This document shows, one piece after another, positions 40,989 to 50,052 of a DNA stretch of 64,000 bases (positions within the stretch are counted from its first letter, which is position 1; every line of letters starts with the position of its first letter). The notes under the pieces are model-generated. The model did not search any database. It had not been told where the DNA came from and worked only from the letters and a program-made list of their open reading frames with translations. Location: assembly GCA_022570795.1 (NCBI GenBank), contig JAKUDP010000002.1, forward strand, positions 1,116,001-1,180,000, written 5' to 3'. The position numbers and the translations under genes were made by a program. This DNA comes from Sphaerulina vaccinii. Taxonomy: Eukaryota; Ascomycota; Dothideomycetes; Mycosphaerellales; Mycosphaerellaceae.

Positions 40989-43823
40989 TCAGTTCTTCAA
41001 ACCCTGCGTCCAGTTATGCAACTTATCGATAATCACAGGTCCCCAAGCTCCAATCTCCTTATTGATCATCTCCTCGAACAATCTCGTAGCTTCAGGCTCA
41101 CTGAGATCCAATTTGAATCTCTCCTCCACCTTCCTAACAGCCTGGTCGCCAAAGATAGCCAAGCCCGGGATACCTGCATCCTGCATCAGAGAGAAAAGGT
41201 TGAGGATCAGACTACTCTGTCTTCTCAAAGTAGTATATGCTGTGAAACAGTACTGTTTGAAAGATTCGAATTGGCTTTCGCTTTCAGGAGACAGGCCTCC
41301 CATACCTTCGATCATTTCTCGAGAGAGCTTCATGAGTGGTGCGAAGGGTTTGGGGTCGCGGCCGAGGATGTAGCCGAAGTCGATGTGGAGGAAGTGACCA
41401 TCTTCGGTGAGAAGGAGGTTGTCGAGGTGCCGATCGCCGACTCCGAGGAGGTAGGTGACGACGCAGTAGCCTGCTACGGACTTGACGTAGGTGTCCATGG
41501 CGTCTTTCCGCACGCCGAGAACAGATTGCGAGCCAGATTTGGCAGGATTATGTGACCGGAGATATCCCAGGATTGAGCTGTTGTACTTGGGAATCTTCGT
41601 CGAAAGGATGACAGATACTGGCGTGGCGTGTGCAACGAACTGTACAGCGCCGGCTAACCTCGATGTTGCCAAGGTTCGGTATGGTGTAAGCTTTAGATCG
41701 AGGTTCTCTTTAAGAAGAAGTCGGTCCATGAGTGCGATCTGCTGTATGACAAGCTGATCCTGACGCAGGTCGTCTCCTGACTTAAACATGAATGGATATA
41801 TGTCTCCCGTATCCGTCTTCACGTTCAGCAGAACCGGCATCAATGTAGACTGAAAGACATTACAGTTGTCAGGAATGATACCTACAGCTTTGATGTCTGG
41901 ATCCAGTGGTAGCGGAAGAGGTGGATCCAGGTTGAGCAGCTCATTCCTCGGATCAGCGAGCATTTTCTTCAAATGCTCCGTCTTCCTCTCCTTTGTACCT
42001 TTGTATGACTGTACATCTTTGCTGATCTTGCTGAGAACGGTGATGAGTTCGCCTTGGCGTAACAGCGTTCGTCGTCGCGCTTTGCCTTCGGCTGTCGACT
42101 CAAGCTCTTTTTGGAAATCGAAGCTCACCCGCGCAAAGAGCCTTTTGTTCGCAGCGGCTTGAGCATGATCATCTCCGAGGTCCAGCTCAACCATGAGATA
42201 CCAATGAAGAAAGTTGCCCAGCTTCATGTTCGCTGCTGATCGTGCGATCAACAAGGATGCCAGTGACGAGTCGGTCTCATCGGCATCGCGCGATTGTTGC
42301 GGCTCGAACTTCAACGCCTGCACAAGCTGCAACAGATAGAGCAACAGCTCTTCGTCCTCAGCCTTGCGGAGGCGATCTACTGCGTACGCACGAACAGTAG
42401 GGTTCTGCACACCCGGCCCAAGCAGTTCAAGAGCATCATCGATGTCAATTTCGACCCACTTCGGAAGCAGTGCGATGGCTTGCTTACTCTCGGCTTGTTC
42501 ACTCCAGTTGACAGACTTGACCAGCTTAGTGAGTGCTCGCTTATCCCTTGTGAGATGATGCCTGAAGCGCCAGACCTCATCTTTCTCCTTGTCGCTCAAG
42601 TCAACGGTAGGTCCGTATGACATGACTTTGTTGAGGAAATCGCGCATCTTTGGGTTCGGCTTCAAGTCTCGATCTAATGCATGCTGTTGGCCTCGAACAA
42701 GTCGTCGATGTTTCGTCTCGGCCGGGTTGTCAGCATAGCCTATCTCAGGGTCATATATGCCAATCAAGCGCCCGCCTCCATCTGCATCACTCAGGCCATC
42801 CGAGTGTATTCCTGGGCCTAATTGGACCTCGGGAGGTGGCTTGAAGTTGACGCCGTTAGCATTGAGTGTGAGGGGCGCCGGTATCGAGGAGATCGGAGGC
42901 GGCGGATACTCATGATCGGTGAACACGATTGGGTGGTCGAATCGAGGGAACTCAACGTAGAGGAAGAAAGTGCCATCGACGTGATCAGGGTCACCTTCTG
43001 CGCACTGAAGTTCTGTGTTGTCGCCGTTCGTATCGCCGTCGACTGACTTTATAGGATGTCTGGGCTTCATAGACTCCTTGATTTGTTGCCTCTCAAGCTT
43101 CTCTACCTGCCGAAAGACCATTTGATCAAGCCATCGACTTTCGGAGATGTCGCCCATTTCGTGCTTCTTCATAAGCGCGACCAAACGTTCCAGCTCTGCA
43201 TCGCGCCGACTCTGCTTCTCGTCAACCACGATCGGCTCTTCAGGTTGACCACGCCGGCCTCTCTTGCGAGGCTCATCGAAAGGTGTGGTGGTATTCGAGA
43301 AGCCGTCTGCGGCCCTGTGCCTCCATATCTTACACTTCTGCCTTCCAGTCCGCAGAGTAGCATCTTGGTCAAACAGTGGTATCGTAGTCCCTCCGAAAGG
43401 TATGTGATGACTCTTGTCTCCACCCTTTGGATTGATGGGTGAAAGGTCCCAGATGGTGATGGCCAGCTGCGTGTTAGCGGGCAGACTGCTGTAGTCGATA
43501 GGTAGCGTCAACCACTGGTTCCAGATGCGGCCATTGCGGAAGTGCTTGTAGGGTGTTTGCGCATGCACTGTCAGCGGTTTCGAGTCGGAGAAGGGCGTGA
43601 CTGTGATGTAGAGCTCCGAGTTTGGGCTGAGGTTGCTGCCTCGGTGGCGAAGATCTGGTCTCTTTAACAAAGTCGAGTATGGCAGAGGTTTCTCATATCC
43701 TTCCAGGCGGTTACTATATCATATCAGTATGACAGAACTGTGTATAGACGACAGATTCACCCACACCTTCACGCCGACTGGCATCCGCAGCTCCGACGAG
43801 CTCGCGAATGTGAACGGCTCCAT
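40989..43823 (-). CDS. VPS34: Class III phosphatidylinositol 3-kinase Vps34
   Basis: Exon 1 43823-43765 (MEPFTFASSSELRMPVGVK plus two bases) and exon 2 43713-40989, joined over a 51 bp intron (GTGGGT, CTGAT branch, ATATAG), give 927 residues. The enzyme makes PtdIns3P for endosomal sorting and autophagy with Vps15 and Atg6. The C2 domain comes first (GSNLSPNSELYITV, WNQWLTLPIDYSSLP, LAITIWDLSP), then the helical PIK domain (about 330-530) and the kinase domain with the catalytic GVGDRHLDNLLLTEDG (about 775-790), HIDFGYILGRDPKPF and the C-terminal HNWTQGL. The frame has a TTG at 43670, but exon 1 supplies the true start. Confidence 0.96.
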
Positions 43824-44162
43824 GTTGGTGAGCAGCGATGTCTGAGGAAGATGTAGTGAGTGAGTGGTGTGACGAGACGAGACGACGAAGAGCAGGTGGA
43901 GCTTTGACCGCATCGCGTCGACAACCAAACTTTCCACCTTCACGCGACAATACTTACCACCTCACAACCTCACCTCGCCCTCTTCACTCCTCTCCACTCA
44001 TACAACAACGCCGCCACACCACCAGAGTACGCGCATATCCATATACAGAGACGAACAACCGCGACTGGACGCCAAGAGTCGCGTCTTGCGGCCTCCATCC
44101 GAGACACAGCCCACTTTGGACCATTCGGAGTTTCACGACGACACGTTTTCTGATGCTGCGCC
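43824..44162. promoter_or_regulatory. Shared 339 bp promoter of VPS34 and NSE4
   Basis: The two genes diverge from this interval. The right side is rich in CCACCT/CACACCACC motifs. No defined factor site was identified. Confidence 0.45.
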
Positions 44163-45680
44163 ATGGCTCGGTTGAACAATAGACCGTCGACTGTCCGTGG
44201 ATCTCGCGCTGGAACCAGCGTCAGCCCTTCTCCAGCACTTTCAGAACAGGAAAATCGCGATCCTGCCATGCGACGCGACAAGGGAAAGGGACGCGCTTCG
44301 ATGGCGTCCAGAACGAGTTTGCCTACGCCGTCCTCAGATGGATCCGGCGCGTCAAGGGGCCAGAAGAGGAAGAGAACACAGGCGCAGGCAGGCGCGACGC
44401 AAGAGGCCGATATACCAGAAGACCAGGACCCAGATGATGCGAAGTTCACGCGTTACTATGACCCGAATCAGGATGCAGAGAAGCGTAGGCAGGTCAAGCG
44501 CAAGTCGCGTGCAATGATACGCGCGTTGCATGGTATGTGGGAATCTGGACTATCTTGGACCTGGAGCATGCTAACAGTCTTGTACAGAAAATAAAGATGA
44601 CTTGACGCGAAGGCCCGATGGCCTCAAGCAGGCGCTCGATGAAGCGAATCAGAATTTCAAGAGCGTGAAGCAGACTGCGGATGCGACTATGGATGCGAGG
44701 TATCTTGTCGAAGTCTCTGCCATGGCGAAGAAACAGGCTGCGAACATGATCCTGGGCGATACCAGTGCTGGCCTTGATGTAGACATGTTCCTCAGCCGAT
44801 GTGTCTATTTCATGAAGAATCGACACGCATATGGCATAGATGAAGATGAGGCCGAGCTACAAGCTACGCAAAGACAGACACAGACGCAAAGGCGCAGAAG
44901 AGACCATGACGAGGAAGAGGATGATGACGATAACGCGTATGATCTGGCCTGGCAAGTGTTGGGAGAGCATGCTTGCTTTCCGTTCAACGCACGCCCTGCT
45001 TGTCCATCATTTTTGCTGGGACCACTATCTGTCGAGAAGAAAGTTCGCGTGCTAACACAACGACGCGGGAAACAAACGCAGAACTCCGGACCGGCAAAGA
45101 ATGTCGAAAGGATACACAAGGAAGACATGGCAGCAGCAGATCCGAACGCCCTGACGACACAATGCGAAGCGATATATAAGCATTTGCAGAAGCATGTTCG
45201 GAAAGCAAGGAAAGCTGCCGAGCAGATTGAAGCAGAAGAAGGCTCTATGGACGAGGATCGTCAAGCAGAATTCTGTCGCGAATACAAGATTACCGAGACT
45301 GGCAACCCATCGCTGTTCGAATACGTTATCAACCCCCACAGCTTCGGACAGACCGTAGAGAACCTTTTCTACGTCTCCTTCTTGATCAAAGAAGGCAACG
45401 CTGGCATCACGAAAGATAGCCAGGGGTTGCCCACATTAGGTATGTGCGACCTGCTTCTCATTAGGCCCCTCGAAACTGACCAAAATACGTAGTGCCGAGT
45501 CAAGCACGCTCAGTTGAACAGCAACGCGCCGAGAAGACGACGAAGAATCAGTCCATCTTCTCCCTAGACTATGCAACGTGGGAGAAGCTCATCAAGGCCT
45601 TTGACATCGAGGAGCCTATGATCCCGCACAGAGACGAAGAACAACCTGTGGCAGTGACAGGAAATGGCTGGTACGCCTAG
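44163..45680 (+). CDS. NSE4: Nse4, kleisin subunit of the SMC5/6 complex
   Basis: Exons 44163-44532, 44588-45439 and 45493-45680 (introns 55 and 53 bp; the first has a GCTAAC branch and TACAG acceptor) give 469 residues. Nse4 bridges the Smc5 and Smc6 heads in DNA repair and replication-stress tolerance. The disordered N-terminus carries basic QKRKR. The Nse4 N-terminal helix reads FTRYYDPNQDAEKRRQVKRK, then RALHENKDDLTRR. An acidic D/E stretch (about 260) follows, and the C-terminal winged-helix domain includes NPSLFEYVINPHSFGQTVEN, LFYVSFLIKEG and FSLDYATWEKLIKAF. Confidence 0.93.
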
Positions 45681-46259
45681 TCTTCACAATGCTGCGAAGG
45701 TCTCATCAGGTTCAGCCTCTGTCCCGGCTGTACGCCTGTAGATCGCACTATCTAACGCTTCTACATATATTAATGCCAGCATAGTGATGTCGAATGTTCA
45801 TACAACACGTCCCACTCATCATGTACTTCCGATGTTCGAGTCCAAGCAATATCAGATCACCGTACACTCTCTAAGACTGCAGGACCGACCACTTGAATGG
45901 GCACAATCGTTATGAACCAATGCTTGTAGAAAGCTAACGTACTACTGTACCATCAAACCTCCTCTTACATTCCGGGTGTCCTTACAGCCGACAGCCGCTC
46001 GAGAGGAAGAAGTTTCTTGCATAAGTCTGCCAATATCGAACGCAGTCGGTGAAATCGACCATCATATTCGACCCTTACCAGCCACATAGCATGAACCAAG
46101 CTATGCAACAGCCAAAGAAGTTGGTAGTGAAAGCATGGCGAGGTAATCACGTAAGCGCCAAGCCAGCGGGTGGACCTCACACAACAATTTGACATTCATA
46201 TTCAACCATAACCACCACCACAACATGAATCAAGCAATTGATCATATCCCCGTTGAAAA
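45681..46259. other. Intergenic between NSE4 and the tRNA-Lys gene
   Basis: 579 bp with no supported gene. It includes the 3' region of NSE4 and AC-rich sequence just upstream of the tRNA (46201-46225). Confidence 0.4.
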
Positions 46260-46266
46260 GCCGGGG

Positions 46267-46278
46267 TAGCTCAATCGG
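46267..46278 (+). promoter_or_regulatory. Pol III A box of tRNA-Lys
   Basis: TAGCTCAATCGG fits TRGYNNANNNGG and lies wholly in the first exon, so no intron breaks it. Confidence 0.75.
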
Positions 46279-46283
46279 TAGAG

Positions 46284-46336
46284 GTACGATGAATTACATA
46301 TCCATCAATCAACATCAAATGCTGACGGCTTTCCAG
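46284..46336 (+). other. Spliceosomal-type intron 1 in tRNA-Lys (between positions 24 and 25)
   Basis: 53 bp, starts GTACGATGA, has TGCTGAC as branch-like site and ends TTTCCAG. Its removal restores GAG|C of the D stem. About 80% identical to intron 2 by eye. Confidence 0.75.
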
Positions 46337-46349
46337 CGTGTGGCTCTTA

Positions 46350-46362
46350 ATCAAAAAAGATC
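46350..46362 (+). other. Canonical tRNA intron after position 37
   Basis: Thirteen A-rich nucleotides sit between A37 and A38, the standard place for introns cut by the tRNA splicing endonuclease. The exact edge can slide by one base because A flanks both sides. Confidence 0.65.
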
Positions 46363-46371
46363 ACCTCAAGG

Positions 46372-46425
46372 GTACGATGAATCACATGTCAACCAATCAG
46401 CATCAAATGCTAACGACTCCTCCAG
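46372..46425 (+). other. Spliceosomal-type intron 2 in tRNA-Lys (between positions 46 and 47)
   Basis: 54 bp, starts GTACGATGA, has TGCTAAC as branch site and ends CTCCTCCAG. It lies in the variable loop. The first 11 bases are identical to intron 1. Confidence 0.75.
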
Positions 46426-46430
46426 TCGTG

Positions 46431-46441
46431 GGTTCGAGCCC
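46431..46441 (+). promoter_or_regulatory. Pol III B box of tRNA-Lys
   Basis: GGTTCGAGCCC is intact and ends exactly at the donor of intron 3. It starts 164 bp after the A box start. Confidence 0.75.
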
Positions 46442-46495
46442 GTAAGTATATCAATTGTCTTTGAGCATAAGAATATGGGTCTGACAATCAACCAG
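46442..46495 (+). other. Spliceosomal-type intron 3 in tRNA-Lys (between positions 62 and 63)
   Basis: 54 bp, starts GTAAGTATAT, has TCTGAC as branch-like site and ends CAACCAG. It interrupts the 3' strand of the T stem; its removal restores CC|CAC. It is not obviously related in sequence to introns 1 and 2. Confidence 0.75.
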
Positions 46496-46536
46496 CACCT
46501 TCGGCTATTCCTATATCAGTCTGCCAACTGAACATA

Positions 46537-46541
46537 TTTTT
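46537..46541 (+). terminator. Pol III terminator (T5)
   Basis: The first run of four or more T on the plus strand after the A box is this T5, 31 bp past the tRNA 3' end; a T4 follows at 46546-46549. Confidence 0.6.
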
Positions 46542-46702
46542 GCACTTTTGTCGCTGATTCAACTTCTTGCCATATTGAGAATTGAACGTACGCTGATCAC
46601 AGGTCATGATAGTTGAAAGCAATGGCTGGACGTGGATTAATTGTCTTGGAGCCATTTTGCAGGAGCCACCCGCTGGCTTTTGCAGTACAGTGTGTGGCTA
46701 TA

Positions 46703-46768
46703 TGCGATTTGCTTTTTGCTTCTTTGTATAAGACCCACCAGATAGTAGGGAGCGGTATAGCGTGTGGG
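46703..46768. repeat. Diverged repeat, copy 1
   Basis: About 65 bp resembling 49987-50052 in the same orientation, with the shared core GACCCACC, then ATAGTAGGGAG and GGTA. Copy 2 lies upstream of the F-box-like gene. This copy may be a relic of a duplicated promoter and 5' end. Confidence 0.45.
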
Positions 46769-47187
46769 TTCTATCAAGGTATGGAGAACTTGGGACAGTC
46801 GTGAGCTAGCAGATGAATGTCTCTCACAGGAGAAAGTGTCCTGATATGCTTTCAGTTGTCAGGTGTGTTGGATGCGGAAGGCACGCCGTTAGAAGAGCAA
46901 CGAAGATCATGCTGATCAGCTTGAGTGTGTTGGCCATATGTATCAGGATGATGACTTACGTGTCAAGTATGATGTCGCCCTTGATTTCCGTTCTAGAGAG
47001 ACATGACGTTGAGATGCTTGGATGTTCTTCAAAGTCCCCTTCCGGTTGTTGGCATGTTGTCACTTGGGATCTAGGCATGTCCATGTGGAGGGAGCTCACT
47101 TCATGAATCATACAATCGTGGTCTTATCATTCTTTCAGGCAATCAGTTGTAACATAGATCATCTCTGCGAGCCAGCGCAGTCAGGAC
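46769..47187. other. Intergenic, no gene supported
   Basis: About 420 bp between the repeat and the 3' end of the Hsp70-fold-like gene. Frames here are short and without domains. Confidence 0.35.
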
Positions 47188-48516
47188 CTAGAGATCTGTC
47201 TTTTGATGCCCATGCTCCAATTTGCGCTTATCAGACTGCTCGTGTGCCCTCCTTCGTTTGCACTCGTCCGTCTCTCTGCAATCAACTGGGCCTTCTTGTC
47301 TCCTTTTCGCGATCTCAGCAGCAACTCTTGCAGTAGCGAACTCGAAGAAAAGATTCCATTCATACTCCGAGAAGGTCCCAACAAGATCGCTGTCCTCGAC
47401 CAAAACGTCGAGCACATCTTCAGATGAAACGTAGCCCTGCAACGCATCTCTGATGGCAGCTTTGAAGCCAAGACCTGTTGCCCTGGATCCCGTAAGAACT
47501 AGCGCCGTGATCTTTGGCCTGTAACTCATGACAAGCTCGCGAATCCGATGCCTGATTGCTTGTATGTACTGCGAGCCATCATAGTCATCCTGCCATCGTA
47601 TGCTTCCAGTACCGAGAGTTGGGTCGATAAAGCCCGAATTCATGACACCAGCCCATGCTGTACGAAGGCCTTTGATAGTAGCACTTAAAGACTCTTCACT
47701 GTGATCGATGTGCAAGAGTCGTTGATATGGGAAGTACCATTCCTCTTCCTCACACTTGTAAGCGTCGGTGTGATTGGTGCATAGACCTTGTCCATAACCT
47801 GCATAGGCGGCCGAGGTTGAGTAGAGCTCTTCTTGCCAGTTGGGATCTGATGGAGACACTAGAAGGTTCTTCAGCTTCAGATAGTCGAGAACATCAGTCA
47901 ACTCTTCGTCCGACAGTCGCACCCGGTCCGGCGAGCTGACGACCATCGCAGTGATCGGCCACTCTGGATCAAGCCACGATTGTGTGGCATTGTGTAGCGA
48001 CGAGATCATGTTTGCCAGTACAGCCGTGTCTGGGGTGGCTGGGAGGCCACGAAGCTTATTCAGATGTCGAAGGGTACGCTGCTTCACATACTCCCACTTC
48101 TCCCAGGCAGTATCGAAGTGATCTGGCGTGCGATCCATCGGGCCAGTTGCGAGGCGGCTGAGCAACTCAACGTATGAGGAGTCGCCATCGATCAAAGCTA
48201 TATGCTGGAAAGAGCCGTCAGCGAGTCGTACAACGGCAGTGCTATTGAAGATCAATCAGTGAACGTGTACTAACAGGACTCGGGACTATTGCTTTACCCG
48301 TAACCGATCTCCAAGGCAAATCCAATGCCAGGAGCATGTATAGCCTCTCGAGTCGGGCAAGATGTGCACACTGGGAGAGGACATATGCGGTAGTAGTCGG
48401 GTCGTTTCTATCGTGTTTGTGGCAGTGTCATTCGCATCGGGCTGTAAAGCACGACTCAGACTAGGTAGTGCCAGCAGGCTGAAGATGAACGTTCTGAACG
48501 GTGTTTCGAAAAGCAT
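47188..48516 (-). CDS. Secreted protein with Hsp70/actin-like ATPase fold features, exon 1 unresolved
   Basis: The main exon (about 48241 down to 47188) contains TAVVRLADGSFQHIALIDGD and ALVLTGSRATGLGFKAAIRD, resembling phosphate- and adenosine-binding segments of Hsp70-like fungal proteins. An intron (48296 to 48242, GTAAAG...AATAG) joins it to GIGFALEIGYG. Further upstream an ATG at 48516 starts a good signal peptide (FSLLALPSLSRALQP), but its frame is one base off from GIGFALEIGYG. A missed intron or a frameshift must lie at about 48335-48470. The C-terminus is very basic (ECKRRRAHEQSDKRKLEHG). Function unknown; the ATPase-fold assignment is by motif only. Confidence 0.5.
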
Positions 48517-49009
48517 TTCTGTCTCGTGCCTTTGTGAAGTTGGTTAGTCATGCACGCTTAGGATGATGGGGGTTGATGAGGTTGATAAGGTAGAAGAGAA
48601 AGAAGAGTGCGCAACATGTGAGGGCAGATTCGTAGCGCTGCCAAGTCCGCGCCACATGAAATCAGCTCCCAAGTGCCCGCGCCGCTCAAGCTTATGCTAT
48701 GCACTTCTCGAAAGTATAGCAACAGCTGCTTCAGCTTCGGTTCCATCAGCCGCTGTTCAATGACATTGATGCAGATTTGCCACCAACACACTTAGCCTTG
48801 AGGTTCTCGCAGCTAGGCATGCCTTCGCGCGTAACAGTTAGCTATCAATGCTCGAGTCGGACCTACCAACATTTCTACCTCGCCGTAACACATGTCTACG
48901 GCACACTCATGCGTGCTACCAAGCTATCACTCCTCAAGGTGTATGGACTGCCGCTGTTCCAATGTCCACCACAGTCGTAGTGTGCGCAAGCGTGACCTGC
49001 GATGCCACC
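48517..49009. other. Intergenic, no gene supported
   Basis: About 490 bp between two minus-strand genes, holding the promoter of the Hsp70-fold-like gene. Nothing else is visible. Confidence 0.35.
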
Positions 49010-49942
49010 TCATGATGCCGCTAGCAGAGCGTCAATTATGGCCATGAGAGTTCCTGCCTTTTCGGCATGTTTGGGCATTGCGCGATAAGATGGTAGCAGT
49101 TTCTTCCTGTACTCACGAATCCGAGCCACATCTTCCGCATCCATTTTGTGCCCAGCAGCCTGAGACTTTGGGTACTTTGGCGCCGTTTCCATGAACTTCG
49201 TGAGCGCATCGTCGATGGCCTGGTGGTACTTTTGAACATAGTCATCGAAGTCTATCGCTGACGGATAAGCAGCCGGAGCATTCTCTGTGCTTCCATCTTC
49301 GTCCGTCATGGTTTCGAAGCTAAGCAACCCGAAGCCAGCTTTTTCCTTGAGTGGCTCAAGCTCTTCCAGCTTCTTTGCGAAAGCGACCAGGTCGCCCAGA
49401 GTAAGACCCCTTGATGAAGAGTGGAGTCTGAGGCGGTGTTTAGCATGCATATTTGCCGTGTATCGAAAGCTGTTGAGAAAGGTAACGGGAGAGAGCACGA
49501 TGCTTGTTGTCTCAGGCCGGTAAAGGAGTAACTTTTCGTATGAGCCACCACGCAGCGTGCTGAGGTACTTGAGGTTCAGCACTGCTTCCAGCTTAAGCTG
49601 ACCGCTCTGCGCGTGTGTGATATGGCGGATGGTGATGCTGTCGAATACTAAGGGGAGGAAATCTCGTAAAGGGAAATACTCTGGTTCGAATGGGTTTTGG
49701 CCTGGACGCTTCAAGCGGAGGTTCTCTTGGAGTCCGGCAGAGCGTACGATGAGGGTCGCAAAGCTTTTACTGACTGCTTGAGCGCGAATCAAGTCTTGCG
49801 GGGGCAACTGCAGAAGCACAGCTTCCAGCAGTTCATAAGTATTCGCGACTTGCTGGCTTGCCTTCGTCATATTGGCTGTCGTCGCTGTCGTCGCTGTCGA
49901 GCACATTATGATGGAGTGCCGACTTGAATTTGAGCTTAACAT
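49010..49942 (-). CDS. F-box-like protein
   Basis: The ATG at 49942 (MLSSNSSRHS) gives 310 residues; a second ATG at 49906 gives 298. The frame upstream to a GTG at 50152 is not used. The F-box-like segment NTYELLEAVLLQLPPQDLIR (about 37-56) is followed by AQAVSKSFATLIVRS, the usual fungal layout where an N-terminal F-box precedes a variable region. The rest is helical and charged (DLVAFAKKLEELEPLKEK), with no leucine-rich repeats or WD repeats. It probably recruits a substrate to an SCF ubiquitin ligase; the substrate is unknown. The upstream region includes repeat copy 2. Confidence 0.7.
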   Translation of the reverse strand: MLSSNSSRHSIIMCSTATTATTANMTKASQQVANTYELLEAVLLQLPPQDLIRAQAVSKSFATLIVRSAGLQENLRLKRPGQNPFEPEYFPLRDFLPLVFDSITIRHITHAQSGQLKLEAVLNLKYLSTLRGGSYEKLLLYRPETTSIVLSPVTFLNSFRYTANMHAKHRLRLHSSSRGLTLGDLVAFAKKLEELEPLKEKAGFGLLSFETMTDEDGSTENAPAAYPSAIDFDDYVQKYHQAIDDALTKFMETAPKYPKSQAAGHKMDAEDVARIREYRKKLLPSYRAMPKHAEKAGTLMAIIDALLAAS

Positions 49943-49986
49943 AGTAGAGTAGAGCAGTGGCTGACTGTTGTTCAGCTCGCCTTCGG

Positions 49987-50052
49987 TGATGACTTGCTCG
50001 TTGCTATTTTGTATAGGACCCACCGTATAGTAGGGAGTGGTAGACAGGGTGG
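49987..50052. repeat. Diverged repeat, copy 2
   Basis: Partner of 46703-46768, about 75% identical by eye over some 60 bp. It lies 45-110 bp upstream of the ATG at 49942, so it may be the promoter of the F-box-like gene, with copy 1 a stray duplicate. Confidence 0.45.

Larger units (their letters stand above)
46260..46506 (+). tRNA. tRNA-Lys (anticodon CTT) interrupted by three spliceosomal-type introns plus a canonical tRNA intron
   Basis: Exonic parts are 46260-46283, 46337-46349, 46363-46371, 46426-46441 and 46496-46506. Joined, they make a 73-nt cloverleaf. The acceptor stem GCCGGGG/CTTCGGC has 7 pairs, two of them G-U; the D stem GCTC/GAGC has 4; the T stem GTGGG/CCCAC has 5. The anticodon stem TGTGG/CCTCA has one U-U mismatch (29-41). 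Anticodon CTT is at 46346-46348 in loop CTCTTAA. Invariant T8, A14, G18G19, A21, T33, T54T55C56 and A58 are present, with discriminator T73. The D stem, T stem and acceptor stem pair only after the GT-AG segments are removed. Whether it is transcribed and matured is unknown; a decayed copy is possible, but the restored pairing argues against simple decay. Confidence 0.8.

Noticed and set aside
43838..44182. Plus-strand frame between VPS34 and NSE4
   Set aside because: It covers the divergent promoter and runs past the NSE4 ATG in another frame; its composition is that of CACC-rich leader DNA.
46238..46531. 98-codon open frame across the tRNA-Lys locus
   Set aside because: It has no domain, starts in AC-rich intergenic sequence and passes through the tRNA parts; the tRNA pairing explains the sequence better.
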